A DNA stretch of 64,000 nt, from the NCBI GenBank assembly GCA_041751095.1, contig JBGSYC010000289.1, positions 1 to 64,000 on the forward strand. The letters are read 5' to 3'. This DNA is from JADCRZ01 sp041751095 (GTDB lineage: Bacteria > Bacteroidota > Bacteroidia > Chitinophagales > Chitinophagaceae). A program made the position numbers and the translations under genes. Shown in pieces: positions 55,545-64,000 of this stretch (position 1 is the first letter of the stretch; each line of letters begins with the position of its first letter). The notes beneath the pieces are model-generated. The model saw nothing but the letters and a program-made list of their open reading frames with translations. It had not been told where the DNA came from and did no database searches.

Positions 55545-57626
55545 TTAAATCCCGAGCATGACCTGCATCTTTATTTCCGTTTTTCTATTCCCCATGATCA
55601 TGTCGGCTCCTGTACCCGTGGAAGTTTTCCCGGGGTACGCTGTGCGTGCAAAACGAATCCAGTAATCAATCTTTAATGGTTTAGCACCTGAAGTGGTAAT
55701 CCAATCAGAGCAATCCACATGAAAATTAAGGTAATAGCGGTAGCCTTTGTCAAAGAGGGCCGGAGTTGAAAAACTGTATAAAACATCGTTTTCAAAAGCA
55801 TATATCCGGGCGTTATATCCGTCCGTTTCAAAATACTGTATCCGCGCATTTGCCGACCAGCCACCCGATGGCGGCTTATAACCAACGTCCATAAACGCCA
55901 TAAAACCGTGTTCAGAACCTGCCCCGTTTACTTCATACCTGCTTATCTCAAAACGGTTCCGGAAACTTACGGATCTGTTTATTGCTATTTTGGATTGAAT
56001 CCTCCAGTTTACCCTCGAAAAAGTTTCTACAACACTTGTTGTATTACCGGTACCACGATGATTTATCTGTTTCTGTTGTTTTCTGTACGTCGAATATATT
56101 TCTGCCAGTTTCCCCTCTTTATAGGCAACACTTACCTGGTATTCCTTTCCCCACGAGGGTGCATCCACCCGGTATTTTAACCAGGGAAAGCGAAAGACGT
56201 CGGAATAACAGTTGATCGTAACCGCCGGGTTTGGCCTTATGGAAAGCCCCCCGAAGACGCCATTCTCATTTACGGTAGCTGTGTTTGCGGTAAAAGCGTT
56301 GGAATACAATGCGTGGTAGCCTTTATCGATCAGGCGATGCAAAAAAACAACATCCACTTTTGGATCTACAGCTATCAATACACCATTTACCACGGCTTTC
56401 TTCAAAGGTTTATTAATAGCTGCCTCTCCAAATACATAAAGATTACGAAATACAAAGTTGTAATCGAGGCTGGCATTAAAAAACACATTTCCTTCTGCCG
56501 CAAAATGATTGTAGGGTTTGTCAGTTCTGTTCAATGGAGCAGACCAATGATGCCGGATGGCGTTTACTGCGAGGTGCCATTTAGCGGCCGAGTATTTAAG
56601 TGTGCCGCCGGCAGACAACTGGTTAATATTACTTTTGTCCGCTATTTCTCCAACCGTCCGGTGATATCCCGAAAGAAGTAAAGATGAAACATATCTATGG
56701 CTATTCACCGAATCTGTATCCAGGTTTCCGCTGATCTTCTGATACGACAGGAAAAACGTCCCTTCCAATTTCTTTCTCTGCAATGTCAGTCCCAGGCCCC
56801 TGTGAAAACCTGATTCCGAAGGAGCTGTATATGGCGTCAATACCTGTGAATGCCTGATGACGTTTGCCATATCTGAAGATCTCCCAAAAGCAATACCCTG
56901 CCATTGTACCAACCCCTGCCCCATATTAATTCTGTAATCACCTATGGCAAGGCACTTCACAAGGCCGGTATCTTTCAGGAAAAAGTGAAAAGAGTAAAAA
57001 TCGAAACCAGCCTTTTGCGCTCCTTTAAATAATTGTTCGCCTGCGTCTTTATCTGCCAACAAACCCCATTGCAATACGTTTTTATAATTGTATTGATAAC
57101 GCAGGTACAGGCGGAGCGGGTCGCCAGGGTATTGACTGCTACCGGAGCTTTTCTGAAAACCCTTCGATTTTTCCAGTACGCGCGACGTTCTTAGCAGCAA
57201 CGAATGCGATCCTCCTTTCCATCTTTCCCGGATATTGTCAAGGATGTTATTATCGCTCAGGCTGGTATATGGTAATACCTGTTTGATGGTATTGATATTC
57301 CAATACGGCACTGCCTGCAATTCGTAAATATTAACCAGTTGTCCAAGAAGACGCCGGTACAGCAGAAAACTCTGGATTTGAAGGTCGTTTAAGAAAGGAA
57401 GGTGCTTCAACTCGTCCGATCCTGCTTTGTTAAGGTTTAGGGGGCGAACGGTATACTTTACCAAATTTAACAGGTAGGAATCATCTTCATATTCAGCTGC
57501 AGCTTCATCTTTCTCAGCGTGGAATTCAGTATGTTGTTCAACGTTTGAAGCGATGCTTCCAAATTCCTGTGAGACCGCGATGGAGGAGATCAGTGCAAGG
57601 GATGATGATAACAGCACGTACTTCAT
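55545..57626 (-). CDS. Predicted outer-membrane barrel protein with helix-hairpin-helix domain
   Basis: 693 aa. A signal peptide (cut near AVSQ, residue 20) is followed by an acidic spacer and a ComEA-like helix-hairpin-helix pair (residues about 62-120: LNLNKAGSDELKHLPFLNDL, then LVNIYELQAVPYWNINTIKQ). The rest (about 140-690) alternates polar and hydrophobic residues with many aromatic girdle positions, as in a large beta-barrel. Families with this layout are frequent in Bacteroidota and uncharacterised as far as I know. A secreted HhH domain could bind DNA at the periplasmic face, but it may only be a protein contact. Translation is coupled to the upstream gene by an ATGA overlap. Confidence 0.75.
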   Translation of the reverse strand: MKYVLLSSSLALISSIAVSQEFGSIASNVEQHTEFHAEKDEAAAEYEDDSYLLNLVKYTVRPLNLNKAGSDELKHLPFLNDLQIQSFLLYRRLLGQLVNIYELQAVPYWNINTIKQVLPYTSLSDNNILDNIRERWKGGSHSLLLRTSRVLEKSKGFQKSSGSSQYPGDPLRLYLRYQYNYKNVLQWGLLADKDAGEQLFKGAQKAGFDFYSFHFFLKDTGLVKCLAIGDYRINMGQGLVQWQGIAFGRSSDMANVIRHSQVLTPYTAPSESGFHRGLGLTLQRKKLEGTFFLSYQKISGNLDTDSVNSHRYVSSLLLSGYHRTVGEIADKSNINQLSAGGTLKYSAAKWHLAVNAIRHHWSAPLNRTDKPYNHFAAEGNVFFNASLDYNFVFRNLYVFGEAAINKPLKKAVVNGVLIAVDPKVDVVFLHRLIDKGYHALYSNAFTANTATVNENGVFGGLSIRPNPAVTINCYSDVFRFPWLKYRVDAPSWGKEYQVSVAYKEGKLAEIYSTYRKQQKQINHRGTGNTTSVVETFSRVNWRIQSKIAINRSVSFRNRFEISRYEVNGAGSEHGFMAFMDVGYKPPSGGWSANARIQYFETDGYNARIYAFENDVLYSFSTPALFDKGYRYYLNFHVDCSDWITTSGAKPLKIDYWIRFARTAYPGKTSTGTGADMIMGNRKTEIKMQVMLGI

Positions 57627-58489
57627 TCTTCCTTTGATTGATTTCTGTTAAGATTGAAAGCAATGAGAAATGCAGGCGTGAACCCTAATTGTGGATGCCA
57701 GGTTGCGGAGATATCTGTTCTGAATCCTTGCCATTTGATGCCGACTCCGGCGAAAGAGCTTGCAGATGAAGTAGCCATGCCTACGCGGACAAAACACTGT
57801 TTTACAAATGCATAATGAAGAGCAACATTAACACTGGCGGGCTGGTTGCCTTCTCTCGAGGCTTCCGCGCAAATGAAGAGTTTGTCAGAAGCTTCGTATC
57901 CAAAGCCGGTACTAAAAACCGTTGAAGCCCTTTCACCAGGCCCTGAAGGCAATGTTCCTGCATTAAACAGGTTATAAACATGAAATCCGGTGTGCAGGCT
58001 TTTGTTGATATGAAATATTGAACCGATCCCGGCATTTAGCGCGTAAGCACTTCCGTAACCGGCAATGCTGACCTGGTTGTAATTGAATTGTACTCCCAGG
58101 TCGGCAATCTCACCAAGCCTTTTTCCATAAACAATCCCTAACTGTGACTGATTAAAACCTTTAGATCCGGTATATCCGGCCGTGAAAGCTGCACTCCCCC
58201 CTTTCACCGGAAACGCAACCAGGCCGCGGCACAGGTTTAGCTCTTCTACATTGTATCTTCTTTCTGTATATACGCCGGCCATAGCTTCGGTAACATTTGT
58301 TACAGCAGCCTCGTTCGTAATTATGGAAAACACATCAGTAAAGTTCCTGCTGTAGGTGCCCACCCCATAGTACCGCATTTCCAAAGGCGAACGCATCAGT
58401 TGGGCAGGGCACCAATAGGGAACAAAAGCAGTAATCGTCAATATAATAGCAGGAACTATGTGCATATCGCAGCAGTAAAACTCAGCCAT
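57623..58489 (-). CDS. Predicted PorV/FadL-like outer-membrane barrel protein
   Basis: 288 aa. A hydrophobic leader (IVPAIILTITAFVPYWCPAQ) fits a signal peptide; the ATG at 58465 is an alternative start and gives a shorter n-region. The remainder is a Gly- and aromatic-rich beta pattern (FPVKGGSAAFTAGYTGSKGF, LGVQFNYNQVSIAGYG), with FNAGTLPSGPGERASTVFST near the middle, similar to PorV-like barrels that serve as T9SS shuttles, though too diverged to assign. Stop and next start overlap (ATGA), so the pair probably works together. Confidence 0.6.
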   Translation of the reverse strand: MAEFYCCDMHIVPAIILTITAFVPYWCPAQLMRSPLEMRYYGVGTYSRNFTDVFSIITNEAAVTNVTEAMAGVYTERRYNVEELNLCRGLVAFPVKGGSAAFTAGYTGSKGFNQSQLGIVYGKRLGEIADLGVQFNYNQVSIAGYGSAYALNAGIGSIFHINKSLHTGFHVYNLFNAGTLPSGPGERASTVFSTGFGYEASDKLFICAEASREGNQPASVNVALHYAFVKQCFVRVGMATSSASSFAGVGIKWQGFRTDISATWHPQLGFTPAFLIAFNLNRNQSKEE

Positions 58490-58542
58490 TAACAGGTAAA
58501 ATAATTACGTGTTTTACCTGCATTTTGTGAGACATCACACAT

Positions 58543-58550
58543 TACCTTTG
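58543..58550 (+). promoter_or_regulatory. TACCTTTG element directly before folD
   Basis: A perfect TAnnTTTG ends 3 nt before the folD ATG at 58554. A TTTG stands 15 nt upstream rather than 19. If used, transcription would begin at or next to the start codon, giving a nearly leaderless mRNA. Confidence 0.45.
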
Positions 58551-58553
58551 CGC

Positions 58554-59429
58554 ATGCAAATTTTAGACGGGCAGGTAGCATCCCGTGCTTTCCTGGATGA
58601 GTTGAAAATCAAAGTGGCCCAGTTGGTGTCTGAAGGGAAGAAGGTTCCTCACCTTGCGGCTGTATTGATCGGTAATAACGGAGCAAGTGAAACTTATGTC
58701 GCCGCCAAGGTAAAAGCATGCGCTGAAGTAGGGTATAAGTCAACCCTTATCACACTGGAAGATACTATCTCAGAAACACGCCTGTTGAACATTATTGAAG
58801 ACCTGAATATAGACCCCGATGTGGACGGCGTGCTGGTACAGCTACCATTACCGGAACATATTTCTGAAGAAAAAGTCATTCATACCATTTCCCCGTCTAA
58901 GGACGTAGATGGCTTTCACCCGGTAAGCGTCGGGCGACTCGTGCAGGGGTTAGACACCTTTATTCCGGCAACGCCGTATGGAATCATGCTGTTATTTGAA
59001 CATTATAAACTTCCTTCCAAAGGGCTGGTTGCCACGGTGATTGGCCGCAGCAACATTGTTGGCCGGCCCATGAGCATATTACTGAGCAGTAACCGTAATC
59101 CGGGCAACTGCACAGTGACGCTCTGCCATTCCCACACCGCCAACCTAAAAGACATTTGCCGGCACTCAGATATTCTTGTGGCTGCCTTAGGAAAACCCGG
59201 GTTCGTGACGGAAGATATGGTGAAAGATGGCGCCATCGTTATTGATGTAGGCATAACCCGGGTGGAAGATTCGTCAAAGAAGTCAGGATATGCACTAAAA
59301 GGGGACGTTCATTTTGAGTCGGTTTCCCCTAAATGCAGTTACATCACCCCTGTTCCCAAAGGTGTGGGGCCTATGACGATAGCTGCATTGATGAAAAATA
59401 CCTTTAAGGCGTGCCAGGAGCTTAATTAG
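58554..59429 (+). CDS. folD: Bifunctional methylenetetrahydrofolate dehydrogenase/cyclohydrolase
   Basis: 291 aa from ATG 58554 (MQILDGQVASRAFLDELKIK), the normal FolD start; an ATG at 58509 would add 15 residues. It interconverts 5,10-methylene-, methenyl- and 10-formyl-THF with NADP(H). Tyr48 and Lys52 (SETYVAAKVKA) form the catalytic pair. DVDGVLVQLPLP and VIGRSNIVGRPMSILL (NADP loop) are conserved, and the C-terminus has TPVPKGVGPMTIAALM. Cytoplasmic. Divergent from the barrel-protein pair. Confidence 0.96.
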   Translation: MQILDGQVASRAFLDELKIKVAQLVSEGKKVPHLAAVLIGNNGASETYVAAKVKACAEVGYKSTLITLEDTISETRLLNIIEDLNIDPDVDGVLVQLPLPEHISEEKVIHTISPSKDVDGFHPVSVGRLVQGLDTFIPATPYGIMLLFEHYKLPSKGLVATVIGRSNIVGRPMSILLSSNRNPGNCTVTLCHSHTANLKDICRHSDILVAALGKPGFVTEDMVKDGAIVIDVGITRVEDSSKKSGYALKGDVHFESVSPKCSYITPVPKGVGPMTIAALMKNTFKACQELN

Positions 59430-59705
59430 GGTAGATGCAGAAATGCTAAGATCAACGGGGAACTTCATACAGTCGCCAGTGAAAACTTTTTTCAGAGCCC
59501 TGGACACGCGGTTCAGCGATTTCTACATAAAGCGAGTCAGCCCGGAGATTCGCTGCAGCACATCAGCCCGCCTGCCTGCAACCTCTGCCCTGATGAGTCA
59601 CGCACAAAATCAAAATGGTTCAGTGCGTGCCCGGCACGGAGGAAGGATGAACCCTTAACCGGTGAAACCTTAAAATCTGCAAATATATTCCGAACTTCGC
59701 GCCTC

Positions 59706-60329
59706 ATGATCGCAAGCACTCAACAAATTACACAGACCCTTCCGGTAATGGAAGCATTTTATTCATTACAGGGGGAGGGATATTACCAGGGACAGGCTGC
59801 CTATTTTATCCGCCTGGGAGGGTGTGACGTCGGCTGTGTATGGTGTGATGTAAAAGAAAGCTGGGATTCCTCAAAGCATCCCCATAAAAGTATAAAAGAA
59901 ATTGTTTCGCAGGCATCCGGGCACCCCGGGCGGCTGGCTGTTGTTACCGGCGGTGAGCCGCTGTTGCACGATTGCACCGAACTAACAAGCCAGCTACATA
60001 AAGCAGGCTTTCAGACAAACATAGAAACGTCCGGCTCCTCCCCGTTAAGCGGCAAATGGGATTGGATTTGTGTTTCGCCCAAAAAATTTAAGTTCCCGCT
60101 CCCGGAAGTACTGCGGTACGCTCATGAATTGAAAGTAGTGATTTTCAACATGAGCGATTTCAAGTGGGCTGAAGATCATGCCAGAATGGTGTCACCCCGG
60201 TGCAGGCTGTACCTGCAGCCTGAATGGGATAAGGCAGCCATAGTAACACCAGTAATTATCGAGTATATCAAATCACACCCGGAGTGGGAACTCAGCCTGC
60301 AAATCCATAAATACATAAATGTTCCTTAA
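59706..60329 (+). CDS. queE: 7-carboxy-7-deazaguanine synthase
   Basis: 207 aa. A radical-SAM enzyme of queuosine/deazapurine synthesis that converts carboxytetrahydropterin to CDG. Its [4Fe-4S] cysteines are Cys40, Cys44 and Cys47 (GGCDVGCVWCD; Cx3Cx2C). FYSLQGEGYYQGQAAYFIRL and VTGGEPLLH (residues 80-88) are family motifs, and the C-terminal LYLQPEW fits. No other queuosine gene is nearby, so the pathway genes must be elsewhere. Confidence 0.94.
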   Translation: MIASTQQITQTLPVMEAFYSLQGEGYYQGQAAYFIRLGGCDVGCVWCDVKESWDSSKHPHKSIKEIVSQASGHPGRLAVVTGGEPLLHDCTELTSQLHKAGFQTNIETSGSSPLSGKWDWICVSPKKFKFPLPEVLRYAHELKVVIFNMSDFKWAEDHARMVSPRCRLYLQPEWDKAAIVTPVIIEYIKSHPEWELSLQIHKYINVP

Positions 60330-60415
60330 AGATCACCAGCCCATTGAACACTTTTCTTACCGAACAGTAATAGACTAAATACCGGTAACATTCGTTTTAC
60401 CTGATATCGACCTAT

Positions 60416-62323
60416 ATGAAGCATTGCCTCTCTGTTATCCTGATACTTTCATGTTTTATCGTTAACGGCCAGTTTGATCCTGCAAAGGTCAATAAGAAAG
60501 CCACCCAGTTGTATGCTAAAGCTCTCGAAGCGGCAGAAAACGGAAATTATAAACAAAGCATCAGCATTCTTGAGGACGCAGTGAAAGCAGATCCAAAATT
60601 TGAGGATGCTTGGCTTTCCATTGCCGGGATGTACGGCGAAATGAAAAACTATGAAAAAGCCACGGACAACTATGAAAAAGCAAGATTGATCGATGCGGAA
60701 TATTTCAGGGATTACAACCTGCCGTACGCAATTAACCTGGCTGGAAAAGGTGAATTTGAAAAGGCGCTGGCGGCGGTAAATGAATTTCTTACGATCCCTG
60801 ATCTCAATGACAAGAGCCGGAAGGCGGGAGAATACCGCAAACGTTGTTTTACGTTCGCTGTTGAATATGCCAAGGCTCACAACATTGCCGATTATAAGTT
60901 CGAACCCCGCAACATGGGCGACGGGGTCAATTCCAAAGACCCTGAATATTTTCCCACGCTCACCATTGACGGCAAAGAGCTCGTCTTTACCAGGAGGGTA
61001 AACAATTTTAATGAAGACTTTTACCGGTCTTCACTGGTAGGGAATAATTGGACCAACGCCACAGGACTTGGCACAATAAACACGGGCAGGAATGAAGCTG
61101 CACAAAATATTTCACAGGACGGACAATGGCTTGTTTTCACAGCAGCGGACAACCCTGATGGCTTTGGAAATTTCGACTTGTATATATCTTATCTTACCTC
61201 CACGGGGGAATGGAGCACACCGGAGAATTTAGGCGGGAATATAAATACGGAAGGATGGGAGTCGGCGCCAAGCTTGTCTCCGGACAAAAGGGACCTTTAT
61301 TTTGCCAGCCGCCGGCCTGATGGATTCGGAGGCAGCGACATTTACGTCAGCCATCGTTTGCCGGATGGTAAATGGAGCAAGGCCGAAAACCTGGGTTCCG
61401 AAATAAACACCATCGGTGAGGAAAGCTGCCCGTTTATTCATGCCGATAACCATACGCTTTATTTTACTTCCAGCGGCCATACCGGTTATGGAGGAGATGA
61501 TCTGTTTGTTGTGCATAAGGGACCCAACGGAAAATGGAGCTCACCGGAAAACCTTGGCTACCCTATCAACACCATAGAAAAAGAAGGTACCATGATCGTT
61601 GCGGCGGATGGGACGACAGCATACTACGCCAGCGACAGAAACGATACCAGGGGCGGCCTGGACATATACACGTTTGAATTGCGAAGCGATATAAGGCCGG
61701 TAAAAACATTGTGGGTAAAAGGAAAAGTATTTGATAAAAAATCCACCAAAGGCCTTCCTTCGGCTGTCGAATTAACTGATCTTATGACAAAAGAAGTGAT
61801 CAGCAAAGTACAAACCGATGAGATGGGCGGCTATCTGATCACCTTACCCGTAGGAAGAAATTATGCCTTTAATGTAAACAGGAAAGGGTACCTCTTTTTT
61901 TCTGAAAATTTTCCGTTAAGCCAGAAAAGCCCTGACTCTACTTATAACATTGATATCCCTTTACAGCCAATAGAAGCTAACGCAAGCGTAGTGCTTAAAA
62001 ACGTCTTCTTTGACGTAGGTAAGTTTGAGCTGAAAAATGAATCACAGGTGGAACTGGACAACATTATCCAGTTGCTAAAGGACAATCCCGGCGTTAAAAT
62101 CCAAATCGCCGGGCATACCGATAATGTCGGAAAACCTGCAGACAACATGAAATTATCTGATAACCGTTCAAAGGCGGTAGTTAATTATCTCAACCTCAAG
62201 GGAATAGATATGAAACGGTTATCTGCGAAGGGTTACGGGGATACGCAACCGGTTGATGATAACAAAAACGAAGAAGGCAGGGCACGAAACCGGAGGACAG
62301 AACTGAAAATTGTGGGGAACTAA
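60416..62323 (+). CDS. PorE-like OmpA-family protein (TPR, propeller, CRD, OmpA)
   Basis: 635 aa. Domains in order: signal peptide (1-19, cut before QFD; a lipobox reading at ILSC13 is less likely), TPR repeats (about 25-115), PD40/WD40-like propeller (about 160-420; SPDKRDLYFASRRPDGFGGS and similar blades), a carboxypeptidase-regulatory-like fold (430-500) and a C-terminal OmpA peptidoglycan-binding domain (about 522-635; FFDVGKFELKNESQ, AGHTDNVGKPADN, NRRTELKI). This is the layout of PorE of the type IX secretion system, which links the machine to peptidoglycan, although other Bacteroidota proteins share it. The gene at 41327 would be a T9SS client. Confidence 0.88.
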   Translation: MKHCLSVILILSCFIVNGQFDPAKVNKKATQLYAKALEAAENGNYKQSISILEDAVKADPKFEDAWLSIAGMYGEMKNYEKATDNYEKARLIDAEYFRDYNLPYAINLAGKGEFEKALAAVNEFLTIPDLNDKSRKAGEYRKRCFTFAVEYAKAHNIADYKFEPRNMGDGVNSKDPEYFPTLTIDGKELVFTRRVNNFNEDFYRSSLVGNNWTNATGLGTINTGRNEAAQNISQDGQWLVFTAADNPDGFGNFDLYISYLTSTGEWSTPENLGGNINTEGWESAPSLSPDKRDLYFASRRPDGFGGSDIYVSHRLPDGKWSKAENLGSEINTIGEESCPFIHADNHTLYFTSSGHTGYGGDDLFVVHKGPNGKWSSPENLGYPINTIEKEGTMIVAADGTTAYYASDRNDTRGGLDIYTFELRSDIRPVKTLWVKGKVFDKKSTKGLPSAVELTDLMTKEVISKVQTDEMGGYLITLPVGRNYAFNVNRKGYLFFSENFPLSQKSPDSTYNIDIPLQPIEANASVVLKNVFFDVGKFELKNESQVELDNIIQLLKDNPGVKIQIAGHTDNVGKPADNMKLSDNRSKAVVNYLNLKGIDMKRLSAKGYGDTQPVDDNKNEEGRARNRRTELKIVGN

Positions 62324-62396
62324 TATCCTGCGCCAATACAAAAGGCTATCATTCGACAAATGTGAAATTCACCCTTTCAACCTGCTGATACAAACT

Positions 62397-62404
62397 TATA
62401 TTTG
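62397..62404 (+). promoter_or_regulatory. dprA promoter, -7 element
   Basis: TATATTTG fits TAnnTTTG, with TTTC 18 nt upstream as a possible -33 box. The leader to the ATG at 62429 would be about 20 nt. Confidence 0.5.
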
Positions 62405-62428
62405 GCCCAATGACGTAATCATGCATTG

Positions 62429-63529
62429 ATGCCAGCTGAGCTATTATACCAAATCGCCCTCACTTTAGTCCCCAACATTGGTGCCGTTCATGCACGAACT
62501 TTAACCGATCAGTTCGGGGATGCTTCGTCAATCTTTACCGCCAAAAGATCATCGCTTGGAAAGGTCGAAGGCATCGGTGACATCAGAGCAAAAAACATCA
62601 AAGAATTCACCGACTTTAAAAGGGTGGAAGAAGAAATCGCATTCATTCAAAAATATAGCATACAGCCCCTTTTTCTTACAGACGACAAATACCCGAAGCG
62701 GTTTCTTAACTGTTACGATCCGCCTACTATTTTATACTACCGGGGCAATGCCGATCTTAATCATTCAAAAGTACTTGCAATCGTTGGCACCCGGCTAAAC
62801 ACCGGATATGGCAAACAGGTAACAGAAGAGATCATCAGGGACCTTTCATCGACCGGTATTGTTATCGTCAGCGGGTTAGCTTTCGGGATAGATGCGATCG
62901 CTCATAAAACTTCCCTGAAATATAATATGCCAACGATCGGGGTAGTAGGCCACGGCCTCGACTCCATTTACCCGGTACAACATAAGGGGCTTGCCAAAGA
63001 TATGATCATGCAGGGCGGTATCCTGACGGAATTCATCAGTAAGACCAAACCCGATAAACACAATTTCCCGATCCGCAATAGGATAGTAGCGGGCATCAGC
63101 GATGCTACGATCGTTGTAGAAACCAGCATTAAAGGAGGCAGCATGATAACGGCGGCAATGTCGAACAGCTATAACAGGGACGTTTTTGCTTTTCCGGGCA
63201 GAACAACCGACAATAAAAGCTCTGGATGTAATCATCTCATCAAAACCAACAGGGCCATACTGCTCACAGATTCGAAGCAATTACTTGAAACACTGGGCTG
63301 GGAGGAAAAGACGAAGAAACCGTCTATGCATCAGCGCGAACTGTTTATTCAATTAAGCGATGAGGAAAGAATCATCATTAATATTCTAAAGGAGAAAGAA
63401 TTGACACCTATAGATGAACTTAATATGTTGAGCAACCTAAGCGTTAGTTCGGTTGCTTCGGCTATGCTGAACCTGGAGTTCGAGGGAGTAGTGAAGTCTC
63501 TTCCGGGAAAGGTTTACAAGCTGGCCTGA
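62429..63529 (+). CDS. dprA: DNA-processing protein DprA
   Basis: 366 aa from ATG 62429; a TTG codon just upstream in frame (62426) is a possible but unneeded start. DprA binds incoming single-stranded DNA and loads RecA in natural transformation. An N-terminal HhH-like part (about 1-60; LVPNIGAVHARTLTDQFG) precedes the extended Rossmann fold with IVGTRLNTGYGKQ, VSGLAFGIDAIAHK, GSMITAA and the dimer region. A C-terminal winged-helix tail (NLSVSSVASAMLNLEFEGVV) completes the usual architecture. Complete and with no signs of decay. Confidence 0.95.
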   Translation: MPAELLYQIALTLVPNIGAVHARTLTDQFGDASSIFTAKRSSLGKVEGIGDIRAKNIKEFTDFKRVEEEIAFIQKYSIQPLFLTDDKYPKRFLNCYDPPTILYYRGNADLNHSKVLAIVGTRLNTGYGKQVTEEIIRDLSSTGIVIVSGLAFGIDAIAHKTSLKYNMPTIGVVGHGLDSIYPVQHKGLAKDMIMQGGILTEFISKTKPDKHNFPIRNRIVAGISDATIVVETSIKGGSMITAAMSNSYNRDVFAFPGRTTDNKSSGCNHLIKTNRAILLTDSKQLLETLGWEEKTKKPSMHQRELFIQLSDEERIIINILKEKELTPIDELNMLSNLSVSSVASAMLNLEFEGVVKSLPGKVYKLA

Positions 63530-63850
63530 AGGCAGCGGTCCGGATTTCAGATTAACGGTGGCAAATCCAGCATTTGGAAACAATATACCTGGATCAAAAT
63601 GGTCAGCCTGTGTACCCGGCAGTTCTTCATAAGCTGTTGTTAACGAGACTGCTTCATTTAAGCAATAGCCGCTGTGCAGATCATTTTGCGCATATTATGA
63701 ACTATCCGGGCTCTTAACCAAATATTATAATAAGGGTTCGCCAATATCACCAGCCAAATACCTAACTTTATCAATTATTCCCCGTGAAAGTATTATACTG
63801 GTGATAAGATCAGCCTTTTGAATAGTATTCGAAATTAAATCTGCAACGAA
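63530..63850. other. Intergenic region before phoH
   Basis: 321 bp with no coding sequence that I can support. A T-rich segment before 63851 probably holds the phoH promoter; no perfect TAnnTTTG was found. Confidence 0.4.
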
Positions 63851-64000
63851 TTGACAGAAACAATAATTAACCTTGAAAGCGTCAACCCACTTGAATTTTT
63901 TGGTGTAAATAATGGCAAATTAGACATACTCAAAAAAAAATTCCCCCTTCTCAAAATTCTTTCACGAGGCACCCAGCTCAAATTAAGCGGCGCTCCTGAA
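63851..64000 (+). CDS. PhoH-family protein, N-terminal 50 codons (cut by the window end)
   Basis: The frame from TTG 63851 reads TETIINLESVNPLEFFGVNN, then KFPLLKILSRGTQLKLSGAP, and matches the N-terminus of Bacteroidota PhoH-like ATPases. An in-frame TAA at 63836-63838 excludes a longer start and no ATG lies between, so TTG is the likely initiator. The Walker motifs lie beyond the window. PhoH-like proteins are cytoplasmic ATPases with a proposed RNA helicase or RNase-linked function. Confidence 0.75.
   Translation, partial: MTETIINLESVNPLEFFGVNNGKLDILKKKFPLLKILSRGTQLKLSGAPE

Noticed and set aside
59443..59719. Overlapping frames on both strands between folD and queE
   Set aside because: Neither resembles a protein and they conflict with each other; the region is probably just a 276-bp spacer with the queE promoter.

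Overview
The window looks like a chromosomal segment of a Bacteroidota bacterium, most likely of the Chitinophagaceae/Chitinophagales (inference). The signs are two SusC/SusD pairs, a type B type IX secretion (T9SS) sorting domain, a PorE-like OmpA protein, a TamL lipoprotein/TamB pair, the Bacteroidota promoter form TTTG-N19-TAnnTTTG in front of rpsJ, and few Shine-Dalgarno sites. No rRNA, tRNA, CRISPR array, prophage or intact insertion sequence was recognised.

Layout. Positions 1-1203 show no convincing gene. 1204-6438 (+) holds a copper-radical-oxidase-like protein with N-terminal LGFP repeats and a secreted CehA/McbA-type PHP metallohydrolase. 6542-8647 (-) is rpsA. 8831-11942 holds a small helical protein, a DinB-like protein behind a 20-bp palindrome, a BaiN/HI0933-type flavoprotein and map. 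12104-24358 (-) is the S10-spc ribosomal block in the order rpsJ-rplC-rplD-rplW-rplB-rpsS-rplV-rpsC-rplP-rpmC-rpsQ-rplN-rplX-rplE-rpsN-rpsH-rplF-rplR-rpsE-rpmD-rplO-secY. It has a clear promoter and a terminator after secY. The str genes (rpsL, rpsG, fusA) are not upstream, and the alpha-operon genes (infA, rpsM, rpsK, rpsD, rpoA, rplQ) do not follow map. An unusual 378-nt gap with a broken ORF separates rpsJ from rplC.

24597-27834 (-) is a group of small stress-type proteins (DUF4142 lipoprotein, DUF2383/PA2169 four-helix bundle, YciF/DUF892 ferritin-like protein) plus a SemiSWEET sugar transporter. 28333-35839 (-) is the overlapping tamB-tamL pair for outer-membrane biogenesis. 36134-36620 (-) is a CinA-like gene broken by two frameshifts. 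36744-43963 has an aldo/keto reductase, a NIPSNAP protein, apolipoprotein N-acyltransferase (TTG start) overlapping an alpha/beta hydrolase, and a large T9SS-sorted PKD protein. 44002-44313 is a DUF3467 protein. 44567-55418 (-) is two tandem SusC/SusD loci, one also encoding a DUF1735 surface lipoprotein and neither with an adjacent degradative enzyme. 55545-58489 (-) is a translationally coupled pair of predicted outer-membrane barrel proteins, one with an N-terminal ComEA-like helix-hairpin-helix. 58554-64000 (+) carries folD, queE, a PorE-like OmpA protein, dprA and the first 50 codons of phoH (TTG start), which runs off the window.

Much of the segment serves translation and envelope biogenesis: SecY export, Lnt lipidation, TamB/TamL, and T9SS-linked proteins. 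The most unusual items are the signal-less LGFP/copper-radical-oxidase fusion, the disordered repeat tails on S1, S3 and L30, the split ribosomal supercluster with an enlarged rpsJ-rplC gap, the palindrome in the DinB-gene leader, and the helix-hairpin-helix/barrel pair. Nothing amounts to a demonstrated new system.
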